The notes under the pieces were generated by a model, which was given only the letters and a program-made list of their open reading frames with translations, did not search any database and was not told the DNA's origin. Shown in pieces: positions 43,260 through 53,967 of a DNA stretch of 64,000 bases (the stretch's first letter is position 1; every line of letters starts with the position of its first letter). The position numbers and the translations under genes were made by a program. The stretch spans positions 186,001 to 250,000 of the forward strand of contig NBIV01000041.1 of the NCBI GenBank assembly GCA_003194525.1. The letters are read 5' to 3'. The DNA comes from Gracilariopsis chorda. Its lineage: Eukaryota > Rhodophyta > Florideophyceae > Gracilariales > Gracilariaceae.

Positions 43260-44086
43260 TGTAGTGCAACGCCCTCAGGGAGGGATTCTTGGTACTTGAA
43301 CGCTTTCCCGATATTATCGGTTGTGTAGTGTGTATATGAACTACGCCCCACTATGGTGGATATGGACACGTGGGACATGGTTTTGGGTCAATTGGCGGTT
43401 GGCCACAGTAGTGGATGTTGCCACGAAATGTGGAGTATTTTAGTTAATATTATTTATTATTTTCACACCCATTTCTGGGAAGCTAGTACTTAGTGCGACG
43501 GCGCACTGCCGTCGCACCAGTAAACCTTCCCCAACAAGGGACCCCAACGTGGGGAATTGGCTCTAGTTGTTGCCGCTTGCACGCGTGCTCTACTCCTCTT
43601 TGGAGGGAAACGCCGTAAACCACGGGACATCTAACCCCCTTGCACATCCAAAGAAGCCCATCCTTGGGAGTATAATTGTTCCAATCATATTGGTGTTTCG
43701 CCCTGTATAGGGAGTCCTGTCCACCGGCATTGCCGTATCTGTTCGTCACTCTCGCGGCCCACTTCGTCCTTCCTTCCTCCTCTTCGCCCTTCCTTTTTCC
43801 CCTTTTTAGGGTAGCACCTCCCGCTATCCGCGGCCCTCGTGTGCGCATCCGCTCACACACCCCCATTTACGTGGAAACATACCTCTACTGAGGATCACAC
43901 TCCGCTCACGCGGATACCGATTCTTCGCCTTCACCTCCCTGCGCGAGTCGCGACAGGTGTCCCTGGTCTTACAAACCGGCTTCGCCGTGACACCTCTGGG
44001 AGGGCTCTACCCAACTGGGTTCACCTCGTGAGAGGAAGATCCCGAACGTCTTTCGGTGTTTTTCCCCTTTGGGGCATCGCACCACA
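43260..44086 (+). repeat. 5' LTR of the gypsy element
   Basis: 827 bp beginning TGTAGTGCAACG and ending GCACCACA (TG..CA ends). Boundaries follow from the solo LTR copy at 41706-42513 in inverse orientation. Together the two form an inverted repeat with ~0.8-kb arms and a 746-bp spacer holding the transposase. Confidence 0.85.
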
Positions 44087-44089
44087 AAG

Positions 44090-44105
44090 TGGTCTCCCGA
44101 CCTAG
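44090..44105 (+). other. Probable primer binding site of the gypsy element
   Basis: TGGTCTCCCGACCTAG lies three bases after the LTR end and begins TGG, the complement of the tRNA 3' CCA. I could not assign the tRNA. Confidence 0.55.
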
Positions 44106-44191
44106 AATCGGTTTTTGTTTTCCCTCTTACGAGGTTTGTTTTTATTTACCGGAAGTTTCGTGATCGTTTCCCGTCGTAACGGTATTTTCTC

Positions 44192-46366
44192 ATGTCGAGA
44201 AATCCCTCCGATGCGGAGCCAGTGGTTACGCGTAGTCGCTCCCGCGACAACGCGGACACTTCCGAAGTTCGGTTCGTACCCCGTATCCCTATACGGACAA
44301 GTTCCAGCCGTGCTGGCGCCGCTTCATCGCGGAATGATACCCCCGACCGGGAACCCCGGAACCTCCTTTTGCCCTCGTTATCACCCCCGCAGGGGAATGC
44401 AGCATCGACTCCGGCTGTTGCCGCAGTGCCCCAGGCACCCCGGCCTGCTCCCGCTGTCGCTGCTTCAAGCCCCCGTGGAACGGGCGATAACAACCCCCAG
44501 GGGACTTCCCTGGAATCCCAGGTCCGCGCTCTGTGGACCGCCCATGACACCCTTGTAGGGGAACTAAAATCCCTCCAAGAGGTGGTCTTGGCAGCCCCCG
44601 TAAAAGAGGTCGCCGAGGAACTCCGTATTTTACGGTCTGACGTCAACTCCGTGTTGGAGAGTTTGGGACAACCCGCCACCTTCATCGAAGGAGTTGAAGC
44701 CCGATTTGATCGGGTTGGTGCCCGCCTGGAGACGCTGTAGCAGTTCGTCCTCATGGAAAAACCATCCCCGGATGATCCGGTAAACGAGGCGTCGCACAAC
44801 GACCAGCTTGCTGGGAAGAAGAAACGCCGTCATCGACGGAAACACCACCGAAAATATTCGGACTCCGATTCTTCGACATCGTCGGACTCATCCCGAAACC
44901 ATTCGGTTAGCTCGAGCTCCTCGGACTCCGACTCGGAGGACGAGAAGCGAGGCTACTCCTCCCGCTCGAGGCGGTCATCGGCCACTGAAGGTGTGGTCCG
45001 AACCCGCCAGAAGGGGAGAAGACACCCTGGTCTTCGGGAATTGAAACCGACAAACCCTGATTACCGGAAGCTTTTATCATACCGGTACTACCGGCTCGAA
45101 GACTCGTCACTTGGACGTACGCCCCGTGGTACGGGAAAGGTGCGAGAATGCATTAAGCGACTGCAGCTCTCGCTCCGCAACCAGTATTTTACTGGAGAGG
45201 ACCCAATCCTAGTACTGGATTTTTTATCCCGCTTTGTAGCGGAGGCCGATATCCTCGGTATGAATGAGGGACAAGCCTATTTGGCTTTACCGTATTCCTT
45301 ACGGGGAGTGGCGGAGGACCAATACACCTCTGTCAGAGGATCTTCTCGCGCCTCCGAGGGAGGAGTTATTTGCTGGCCGGAGGCTGTGCAGTATCTTTTG
45401 CGCTCCTACGCCACCAACACCGCTATTCAGCAGGCTATCCTCGCTTTGCGAGATACACGCCAGCGTGCTGGAGAGACCGAGACCGATTACTCGGTGCGCC
45501 TTAACAAGGCTTTCCACAGATGTGGTAACGTATACCCCGCTGGGGAGCGTAGTACCATGTTCATCGATGGTCTTGACGCGGCAATCCGGAGTTTAGTTAC
45601 CCGTTATCGGGAGGACAAGCGGAGGATCACCTACCTCGAGCTGGTCCAACACGCTCGAGCGGAAGAGGATGCACTTCGTGCAAGAACTCCGAACAATCGG
45701 TATAAATCCGCCAAGGCGTTGTTGCTGGAAAGCGAAGCTTCCTCACTCCCGCTCACCGCGGATGGGAACCCTGGACAGGGATTTGATACCGTGAATTTAG
45801 TGCAGGGGAATGGTGTGTCGATACCCACCAGTGATTTGCCGTCAACGACGGAGATGACCCGTGATACGGGAACAGAAGACCCCGTTTTGTACAGTGGTAA
45901 AAGTCGGGTTCAACCCCAACGACTCCCGTTTTAAAACGGTCAATCCCGTTATCAACGGCCTGGATGGACTGACACCCGCCCTGCGGTTCGCTTCTCCGAT
46001 ACTCGGAATAATAATCCGCGTGTCGCGGTATTGGCTCTCATTTGCCACCTGTGCTATGCCCATGGCCATACCTCACCTCAGTGTATTTGTTCACTGAAGG
46101 ATATGGCCAAGGTGGTGGCAAATTATGAGGCCCTGACTCCAGAGGAGAAACGTTCCGTCCCGACGGCTTCCTACCTCCGTGCTAAAACGGACTTTTCCCA
46201 TGCCCTACCTCAGATCCCGCGTGCGCGGCAAGCTTCATACACCCCGATTCGGGAGATCACACAACCATACGTTGCAACCCCAGCTTATGCGGATATAAAC
46301 CCCCGTCAACGGGATGAAGCACTCGTTGTCGAGGAAACCAACCCACCGCCGAAGGCGGGAAACTAA
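44192..46366 (+). pseudogene. Gypsy gag with CCHC zinc knuckle, two nonsense codons
   Basis: One frame from ATG 44192 to TAA 46364-46366 (about 724 codons), broken only by TAG at 44738-44740 and TAA at 45932-45934. Parts in order: a Ser/Pro/Arg-rich N-terminus; a helical segment with SLESQVRALWTAHD; a Ser/Asp/Lys/Arg-rich linker; the capsid-like region (YFTGEDPILVLDFLSRFV, LPYSLRGVAEDQY, QRAGETETDYSVRLNKAF), characteristic of Ty3/gypsy gag; and a zinc knuckle CHLCYAHGHTSPQC (Cx2Cx4Hx4C) near 46043. The last codons before the stop contain the frameshift heptamer. Confidence 0.85.
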
Positions 46367-46391
46367 CTGAGGGAGTCTCCCCTTTGGGAGA
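46357..46391 (+). promoter_or_regulatory. Candidate -1 ribosomal frameshift signal between gag and pol
   Basis: GGGAAAC at 46357-46363 is in the X-XXY-YYZ register of the gag frame (G GGA AAC) and is followed at once by the gag stop TAA. The pol frame is exactly -1 relative to gag. Twelve bases after the heptamer a 6-bp stem, TCTCCC (46376-46381) with GGGAGA (46386-46391), encloses a CTTT loop. The spacing is longer than the usual 5-9 bases. A -1 slip here would join gag to the protease frame. Confidence 0.65.
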
Positions 46392-49077
46392 GGCGTCCTC
46401 AAGAACGAGGCTGTTGGCACCCGAGGCGTCTTCACCTCGCTCCCCGTTGAAAGTCCTCTCGAGGAAAGACACCGCTGACGCGGACTCTGCGCACCTCGGT
46501 GTGTTGCGTCGCCCGTGGATACGGAGTAAAAATCCCCGGATTCCCGGTAGAGTCTTGGTCTTGGCCAAGCGCAATTATAAGGTCTATGCCGACCTTGGCC
46601 TTAAACCCCAGTTTATGGTGAGGTTTCTCACCGTCCTGGATACAGGTGCAGGCCACAACTTTGTTGTGGAATCATTGTTACCCCCGCTTGTGCCGTCGCG
46701 TATCCGCTCTGACGCGGTCCCCGACATTTCGGATGCGAACAACAATCCGTTACAAACTGTGGGCACAGTGGACCTCGTCGTGAGACTTGGTACCTCTGTG
46801 GTGAAGTTGGACTTCATCGTTTGCCATTCATTGGCAGCACCAGTCATACTGGGATGTGATTACTGCGACAGATTTGTCGACGCAATCAGGCCCCGCCTCA
46901 GGCGTGTAGAACTTGACGACGGATCGTCGGTTCCGATTGTTCGCCGCCCGCTAAAGCGGTCCTCTCGGAAACAAGTTCCGCTCCCTGCTGCGCAGGAACC
47001 ACCGCCCGCGTCCCCCGAGTCCACCAAGCTCGGCGTCGCTGCCTCGGTTTCTATACCGCCTGAGTCCCAAGTCTGGGTGCAGTTAAATTCCCGTCAACAC
47101 GGTCTTCGGGTTATACAACCCCTCGCCTCGTTGTACGAGAAATCCCAGCTGGCGCTGGCTAATGGAATTGTCTCCATTTCCCCGGATGTTCCTTTCCGGA
47201 TATTGGTTGCCAACCTTGGCAAACACCCCCAGTATCTGGTAAAACACCAAGTAATTGGGAGTGTAACCCCCCATCCTATGGGAATGGTGCCAACAAAGAT
47301 GACAGCCGCCGATGTACTTGGAGTTACCACCTCTTCTGAGGAGTTCGCCCCGCCGTCCGAAGACGTCAAGTCTAAGGAGGGGGAGGAAACCGCTACTTCA
47401 GCACCAAACATACCGAGTAACTCGGAATTGCGAATCACACCTGTTCCACAGGACAATGCTCCATCGAGCAACGACCGGATTGATCCGGAAAAGGCACTTG
47501 AAGCGCTGGACTTTAGCCACGTGCCAGAGTCGCACCGCGACAAACTCCGTACCATGTTACGGGAATTCACCACAATGTGGGATGGCTCGCTTGGCGAGAT
47601 TAACGCAACGGAACACCGGATCGATTTAATCCCCGGTGCGCGACCGGTTGCACAACCCCCTTACAGGGCAGGTCCGAAAGCTCGGGAAGAGGAGCAGTCC
47701 CAAGTGGACAAGATGCTCCGCGCAGGTGTGATTGAGCCCGCTCAATCACCCTGGGCATCCCCAGTTGTACTGGCTTTGAAGGCCGACGGAACCTGGAGGT
47801 TCTGTGTCGACTACCGCCGGCTCAATGCCGTCACTGTTAGGGACACGTACCCTATCCCTCGTATGGAAGAGTGTATTGACTCCCTCGGAGACGCCACCGT
47901 TTTCACGGCTCTTGATGCATATTGGGGATATTGGCAAGTACCTGTCAGACAGGAGGATCGTGACAAAACCGCATTCACCTGCCACGCAGGAACGTACCGC
48001 TTCAAGCGGATGCCATTTGGGTTAACCAACGCCCCCGCCACCTTTCAGCGTGCAGTAGATATTCTACTCAACCGCTTTAAGTGGCGGAGCTGTCTGGTCT
48101 ACCTTGATGATATTATCATCTTCTCCAACTCGTTGGACGACCATCTGACTCACGTCCCAGACGTGCTGACCGTACTCTGCGATGCGGGAATTACCCTCAA
48201 GCTGAGGAAATGCGAGTTTTTCACGGATGCTGTGAAGTATCTGGGTCACATTATCCGTCCTGGACGGTTAGCGATCGAGAAAGCTCGAGTCAAATCCCTC
48301 GTTGAGGCGAAAGAACCCCGTACTCAAACGGAACTGCGCTCTTTTTTGGGGCTGGTCAACGTCTATCGACGGTTTATCCCGAACTTTTCGTATACTGCGG
48401 CGCCCCGAAACGCGTTGTTGCGAAAGGGGAACCCCCCAAAACTGGGAACATTTACGCCCGAGCAATCGGAAGCTTTTAAGTCCTTGAAGGAGGCTGTCAC
48501 ATCAGCACTAATCCTACATCTCCCAAAACTTGGGTTGCCATACTCCGTAGATACGGACTCGAGCGACTACCAAGTCGGGTGTGCTCTTTTTCAAACCACC
48601 CCCGAGGGGGAACGACATCCAATTGGTTATTGGTCACGTTCGCTCAATTTTCATGAGCGGAACTACTCCGTATCGGAGAAAGAGTGCCTCGCCGTCGTAT
48701 AGGCGATGACCACTCTGCGCCCCTACCTTATGGGAGTTCACTTCACCGTGTACACGGATCATTCCTCATTGAGGTGGTTGATGAATATCTCCGACCCGTC
48801 GGGACGCCTCATGCGCTGGAGACTCCGCCTCGCGGAATATGACTTTCAAGTCATTTATAAAAAGGGCGCGCAGAACACCCAAGCCGACGCTCTGTCGCGG
48901 CTACCCACAAGTGGGGAGGCACTCCCAACGGAGGATGATGAATTCCCATGTTTCATGGCTATAGACCCGGATGATCCGGAATGTGCCGTCGAGGCTAGGC
49001 CAGAAAACTGGGACGAGGGTGCTGATTTTGACGAACTACTCACATGGCGAGATGAATCTGAGAAACCGTTACCTTGA
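46360..49077 (+). pseudogene. Gypsy pol: protease, reverse transcriptase, RNase H; integrase lost
   Basis: The pol frame is -1 to gag and is open from the overlap to 49077, with one TAG at 48700-48702. The aspartic protease has VLDTGAGHNFVVES (D-T-G). Reverse transcriptase runs from about 47590 to 48290, with RFCVDYRRLNAVT, FTALDAYWGYWQVPV, FKRMPFGLTNAPATFQR and the catalytic YLDDI in CLVYLDDIIIFSN. RNase H follows (VDTDSSDYQVGCALFQ, YSVSEKECLAVV, then after the stop MTTLRPYL, VYTDHSSLRWL, NTQADALSRLP). The stop replaces a position that is usually Trp in this family (TGG to TAG). The frame ends ~60 codons after RNase H with no integrase, at the junction with the copia fragment. Confidence 0.9.
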
Positions 49078-49079
49078 AA

Positions 49080-50654
49080 TTATATTGAGCTTGCCCTTGT
49101 GTTGTCGTCAATGAGGACTTGCATATACTTCGATCCTTGTAAAGAGGTCGGGGTTATAGGTCCAGTGAGGTCGGTGTGCGTTAACTCCAAAGGTCTCTGC
49201 ACTACCGAGTTTGATTGCTGAAGTGGAGCACGCTTGGTGCTGGCGTCAATGCACAGAGTGCATATGACGTTTTTGACTTCGTCTGGGGAGAGTTTAGGTA
49301 CCCCTTGACACAAATCAATGCATGTCAAGAGTTTCTCTCTTCCAGGGTGTCCGAGTCTCTCGTGCCAATCCTTGGCTCTGTTGTCAGGTGCGTGTGTTGC
49401 AGCTTGTACCTGTGGTGGTGATACGGGGCTCGGTAGGGGATATAGTCCGTCCTTCGGGGTGGAGTGTTGTATGACTTGGCCCGTTGTGCGGTCTTTAATT
49501 ACGAATCCGTTTGAGTATTGCACCTCGACGTAATTCACCAGGACAGATAAGGATACCAAGTTAGAGTCGAAGGTTGGGGTATGTTTGGCCGGTAACATGA
49601 GTCCGGTTCCTAAGGGTAGCTTTATTTTTCCGCAACCTACGATCTCTGACTGGTGGTCGCAAGTGTTTACTGTTTGCGGAGGTGTTTGGTGATATTCCCA
49701 GAACAACGATTTGTCCTTGATGAAAACATGACTAGCCCCAGATTCCAGCCATGTTGGGGTTATGTTATCCTGGTGGAGACTGGCATTAGCTAATGTAATG
49801 AATCCGCGGTAGTGTTTCCTGTCTCTTTCGCCGTGGTGGCGGTTAGCGTTTGGTCGCCCTTGGTTGTGGGCGTCGGTGAATTTGTTAGAGTCCCAAGCTC
49901 GATTGTTATTGCGTCCTTCGCCTTTGTTATTTTTATTATTGTTGGAGTTTTTATTGTTGGGCTGTTGTTGGTTTTTATTTTCCTTGCGCCAACATTTGGC
50001 CCTCATGTGGCCTATGCGTCCACAATTCCAACACACAACTCCCTTCTTGTTCCCTTTTGCATGCTGCTAGCGTCGGGTTGTGGTCTTCTTCGCAGCGGGG
50101 TAAGGGTGAATGCTATTTTTCTTTGCTTCTGTAGCCTTCGTGGTATATGTCGATGCCCGATGAACACTTCGGTCCATTTCGGATCACACAAGCGAAATGA
50201 CTTGATCGTATTCCATGTTGGTTGCGTCCGCCAATAATGTGATTGCCATTAGTGAGTCTGGCAAGGTACGGAGCAGAGTCGCAGTTCGCTCCTTTTCCGT
50301 GAGTGGGTCACCCAGTCTAGCAAGTTCTAAGTAGGTTGTCTCCAACTCGAGTAAATGTCTCTGTACGTCGTCGCTATCCTTGAATGTCAAGGTGCTTAGC
50401 TTTTGGCGGAGGTTCAATTTGGATTGTATTTTGTCCTTCTTATATGTAGACTCGAGTTTATTCCATACATCCAAAGCAGAGCAGTCTTCTATTTCGAGTA
50501 GTTCCGAAACTGTGACGATCGGCTGTGTGTCAAGGTTTTGGACGATGGCCGATCTTGCCTTACGATCGGCGTCGTCCTATCTCTTTCGAGCTGCAGCGGA
50601 TCCTTCAATTGGACGAGGTTCCGAAAGCACGAATAATGATTGGAGGGAGTGCAT
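49080..50654 (-). pseudogene. Copia gag-pol fragment with three nonsense codons
   Basis: A single minus-strand frame from ATG 50654 to 49080, interrupted by TAG at 50577-50579, TGA at 50184-50186 and TAG at 50067-50069, without frameshifts. Gag has the UBN2-type region (ALDVWNKLESTYKKDKIQ, TATLLRTLPDSLMAITLL). The zinc knuckle is CWNCGRIGHMRAKC. The protease motif reads WLESGASHVF where copia proteases have D-S-G, so the catalytic Asp is replaced by Glu. The GAG-pre-integrase domain has WHERLGHPG and the CTLC cysteines. The integrase starts THTDLTGPI with its first catalytic Asp and stops after VLIDDNTRASSI. Confidence 0.87.
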
Positions 50655-50680
50655 GAGATCCCTAATTTATATGCGCCAAG

Positions 50681-51033
50681 TGTAGTAATCAGCGCCCCCT
50701 TTTAGACGGGGTATACGTTTATTTTCTTGGTATGTCTCAGAGTCCATCGCGGAGTATCACTCAACGCGAAAATAATGGAGACTGGCAGATACAATTCTTC
50801 ACCCTTCCCCTACCGGTTGAGGGATCCTTCTACTACTTTTGCGTAGCCGGGTCCACTGGCAGGAGATACTATCTCCGGTTCCCTAAAGGTCAGACCTCTG
50901 GCTCCGAGTAAGACTCTCTCAGTGAGATGCGATTTCAGCCGCCCGTCCAAGGTCTGCGCAATCCAGGACGAGGGTGCGTGCAACCTACGGAATGTCCAGG
51001 AGAGGTTACTAACAACGTGATATGTGTTCAACA
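50681..51033 (-). repeat. Putative 5' LTR of the minus-strand copia fragment
   Basis: Read on the minus strand the segment starts TGTTGAACACAT and ends GATTACTACA, upstream of gag, with TTGGCGC just after. No second copy is present to prove the limits. Confidence 0.4.
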
Positions 51034-51558
51034 GTTGGCCTCCTCTAATTCCTTACGGCTACTTGCGCGGCGATCTTGCTACTTGAAACGTCCTTGTCTT
51101 CACTAAGGTCCGGGCCGAACGACGAGACACCCTGTCCCCTTACGAACAGTTACACTCACCCCAGCTGAGCCAGTTATACGGCAATTGCGCTATCCGCAGG
51201 CTTAGTTCAAGTCGCCAGTCGATTCCCAACCGGGATTCGGCTTGCGAACCTTAGCTCAGCCAAATTCTAACTTCCCTAAAGGTTTAAAAGTGGCGGAGGC
51301 CTTATACAGGACTTTATATAATAGTTCCGGTTCACCGTCTGTGTTCGTGGTCCAATGGTGAAGGCGGTTATGCGGAGCGTGCAGTAACTGCGATTTGTCG
51401 CCACTAGAAGCTTCAGGTGATCGGTCCAGACCACAAGCCAGGGGCAAGGGTTGTTCAACGACACGGTGGCTTTCAAGAAGCTTCTAGTGCGCACGCTCTA
51501 ACACAACGCCGGATATGGGGGGTGTTTTGTGGGCTCGGCAAGGACAACCAGGAAAGGT
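51034..51558. other. Unassigned, with a 13-bp inverted repeat
   Basis: No gene seen. CACTAGAAGCTTC (51402-51414) and GAAGCTTCTAGTG (51477-51489) are exact complements 62 bases apart and could be ends of a small unrecognised insertion. Confidence 0.4.
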
Positions 51559-51930
51559 GCGAGCGGGGGAAAAGGAGGGGGGGTTTGTCTGGCGCGGCGA
51601 AAACGGAGCGTGCACGAACTGGGGGTTTTCGGGCAGTGCCACGCAAGCAGGAGGGAGGCTTGTGTGCTGTAGCGACAGTAGAGGCTGCACGTGTTGAAGG
51701 GGGGGTTTGGCAGCCACTCAACAATGGGTGCAGGCGGGGGAAAGTTGTCCGTCGCGGAGAAGGCGGAGTGTGCACGGGCTGCCGAGGGGGGGAGATGGTT
51801 TGGGAGCGCCACACCAGTGGGCGCCAGCAGGAGAGTAGTCCGGCGTGGAGAAGGCGGAGTGTGCACCGGCTGCCGGGGGGAGAGATGGTCTGGGAGCGCC
51901 ACACTAGTCGGCGCAGCCAGGAAAAAGTGT
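51559..51930. repeat. Degenerate GC-rich minisatellite, unit ~87 bp
   Basis: Related units recur at about 51586, 51750 and 51838. They share GGAGAAGGCGGAGTGTGCAC, GGCTGCCG and TGGGAGCGCCACAC. Copies 51750 and 51838 are the closest pair. The long open frames across this block on both strands result from the repeat and its G-richness. Confidence 0.6.
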
Positions 51931-52320
51931 TCAGGCGCAAGGCGCGCCGAAGGCACAAGCAATATAGAGAGTGGAGAACGTTAGCGTTTCTCACTATTTT
52001 GTGCAGAAAAGCCTTGCGTTTGAGAGAAGCCTAAAGCAGGGTTTATTCAGTGTCGGCTTTTGCACCTGCGGTTGCTGTTTCCCTTACGTTTTCGATATTG
52101 TTCTCGATACGCCTCTTTCGCGTTGGCGGTGTTATCGATAATCGCATGCGATGCTACCATGTAGCTGTGTGTAGTTTTGTGTCTTCTCACTGTCTGCCTC
52201 CTTCCCTCCTTCTGGTGGAGGCAGGGAGATCAGCGAGGTCATTTATTTGGTGCCTCTAGTCGGTACGAGTGGACTGTAAACCACGTCCCAACTGGTGGCC
52301 AGCTTGTCTCCATTCAAACC
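51931..52320. other. Spacer, no gene seen
   Basis: Short unrecognised sequence between the minisatellite and the second Harbinger element. Confidence 0.45.
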
Positions 52321-52496
52321 TAAGAGCATCCCCACCGTGTCAGCCCAAACACCAAAAATTACTGTGTTCCCGTTGGCCAGACCAAAATACGTTTTTGGGC
52401 TTATACCCAAAACGCGATCGTCCCCACTGGGACTCACTCCGTAATTCTGACCAAACTGTTCTGCCCTCCGTCACCGGCTCCAGTCTCACTTCCCCA

Positions 52497-53840
52497 ATGT
52501 CCTCCCCTCCACATTCCGATACCAGCTCCTGCTCCGATTTGGAACTGGAAACATACGCCACCGCTGTCGTCGTTGCCTGCGCAACAACAATGATGGCAGC
52601 ATTTTCCCAAATACAAACGAGACAATGCGGTTTTTGCAAGGGCAAGAAAGCCAACAGAGATATCCGACGCTCTCAGGCCGCACTTAGAATCGACAACGAC
52701 TACTTTTGTCGTTATTCTGCTGGTGTACCAATTTTCTCTGAAGCTGAGTGTGAGCGCCGATACCGAATGCCCTGAGAAGTATACGAAATGTTGCGTGTTG
52801 GTTTTTGCGCTGTCGACCCTTAATTCATCCAGAAACCAGATGCATTTTTCCGCGATGGAGCCTTGACGGACCAAACGCTGACTGCAGCCTTACGCCAGCT
52901 TTGTTTCGGTGTTTTTGCAGATGCGGTTGTTGACTACGTTTGAATGGCCGAAAGCACAAACATCTAGTGTCTGAAGCGATTTGTATACGCTTTTATCGGC
53001 GCTTTCGAAGGAGAATGCCTACATTATCCAAACGAGGAAGACATCGTTAGGATTGAGAACAGCTATAGTAGTTTAGGGTTTCCAGGCTGCTTGGGTTGTG
53101 TTGATTGTGCGTCTTGGGAGTGGGCCAAGTGCCCCGTGGCGTTGCAAGGCCAGTACAAAGGTCGAAATAGGAAGGCAGTCTGTCAAATGGAAGTTGTCTG
53201 TGATGATCGGTTGCGTATATGGCATGCTATGTTTGGGACTCCCAGAGCAAAGAAAGGCCTGTCAATCATGGAGCAAAGCAACCTATTTAATGCAGCACGA
53301 GGAGGCAAGTGGCCTCCAATCCGGCCGACAATCTCTTTAGCTGGATTAAACTTAAACTGGTTTAACTACTTAGCAGACGGGATGTATCCGGACTTCCGTA
53401 TATTCATGAAGCCACTTTCCAATCACCGGACAAACGAAGAGAATATGTACTCCCAGCATCAATCGGCTGCGCGAAAAGCCGTTGAGCGCGTGTTTGGTGT
53501 ATTATTCAGCTGTTTTCAGATACTTTACAGGCCGGCACGGCTGTGGCACAAAAAGGATCTGAACATGGTGGTAAAGGCATGTTGCGTGATTCACAATATG
53601 ATCTGCAATTCTCGAAAGGAAAGCTACACCGGGACCACAAAAGTGGCGTATACTGATGAAAAGCTGGACCAGATGCGCTCAGTGGATTTCGAGAAAGTGA
53701 AACGCCCAGCATCAACATACAAACAAGCTTTACTGTGGCGGGAGTACCTCGATCCCATCGAGGACACGGAGGCTCATCGCTTACTACAGACGGCACTGAG
53801 CAGCCATATATGGAACATGAAGGGAGATTCTTTAGAGTAA
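52497..53840 (+). pseudogene. Harbinger-type (Plant_tran) transposase with four nonsense codons
   Basis: One frame of 447 codons from ATG 52497 to TAA 53838-53840, interrupted only by TGA 52773-52775, TAA 52821-52823, TGA 52941-52943 and TAG 52965-52967. Family landmarks run across the stops: IDNDYFCRY, FSEAECERRYRM, KPDAFF, ALRQLCFG, then CLKRFVYAF, YPNEEDIVRIE and GFPGCLGCVDCASWEWAKCP with the first catalytic Asp. In the second-Asp region the usual N-D is replaced (GTPRAKKGLSIM), so that residue appears lost. The Glu remains in KAVERVFGVLFSCFQIL. The protein would be inactive even without the stops. No indels are needed, which suggests decay by point mutation. Confidence 0.88.
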
Positions 53841-53967
53841 AGAGGCTAGCGAACGAGGGCAAAGTTGTTCGATTCGTGCACCCGAACGAAGCGAGGAAAC
53901 GCGCCCCTTTCATAATAGCCCCATACCACGCAACGCAGGCGAATGCCTGCCATTTTTATTGACTGTC

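Larger units (their letters stand above)
43260..49077 (+). mobile_element. Gypsy-type LTR retrotransposon, 3'-truncated
   Basis: 5' LTR, primer site, gag, protease, reverse transcriptase and RNase H are present in gypsy order; integrase and 3' LTR are missing. The element stops at the junction with the minus-strand copia fragment at about 49078. Gag and pol are in different frames joined by a frameshift signal. Coding parts carry three in-frame stop codons but no obvious indel. The 5' LTR sits inside the transposase of Harbinger element 1. Confidence 0.88.
49078..51033 (-). mobile_element. Copia-type retrotransposon fragment, minus strand, 3'-truncated
   Basis: Reading on the minus strand: a putative LTR (50681-51033), gag, zinc knuckle, protease, GAG-pre-integrase domain and the first residues of integrase, ending at ~49080 where gypsy pol (plus strand) begins. 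Reverse transcriptase, RNase H and the 3' LTR are absent. The two elements meet tail to tail, each without its 3' end. Confidence 0.85.

Noticed and set aside
43676-44105. Open frames in the gypsy LTR
   Set aside because: They lie in an LTR, end at its boundary and have no homology to retroelement proteins.
51417-52034. 205-codon plus-strand and 173-codon minus-strand frames
   Set aside because: Both arise from the G-rich minisatellite, where stop codons are scarce on all frames.
52773-52967. All four stops in the transposase explained by C-to-T change
   Set aside because: As a stand-alone argument it is empty, because every stop codon can come from CAA, CAG or CGA by one C-to-T change. It is kept only where family residues at the site point the same way.
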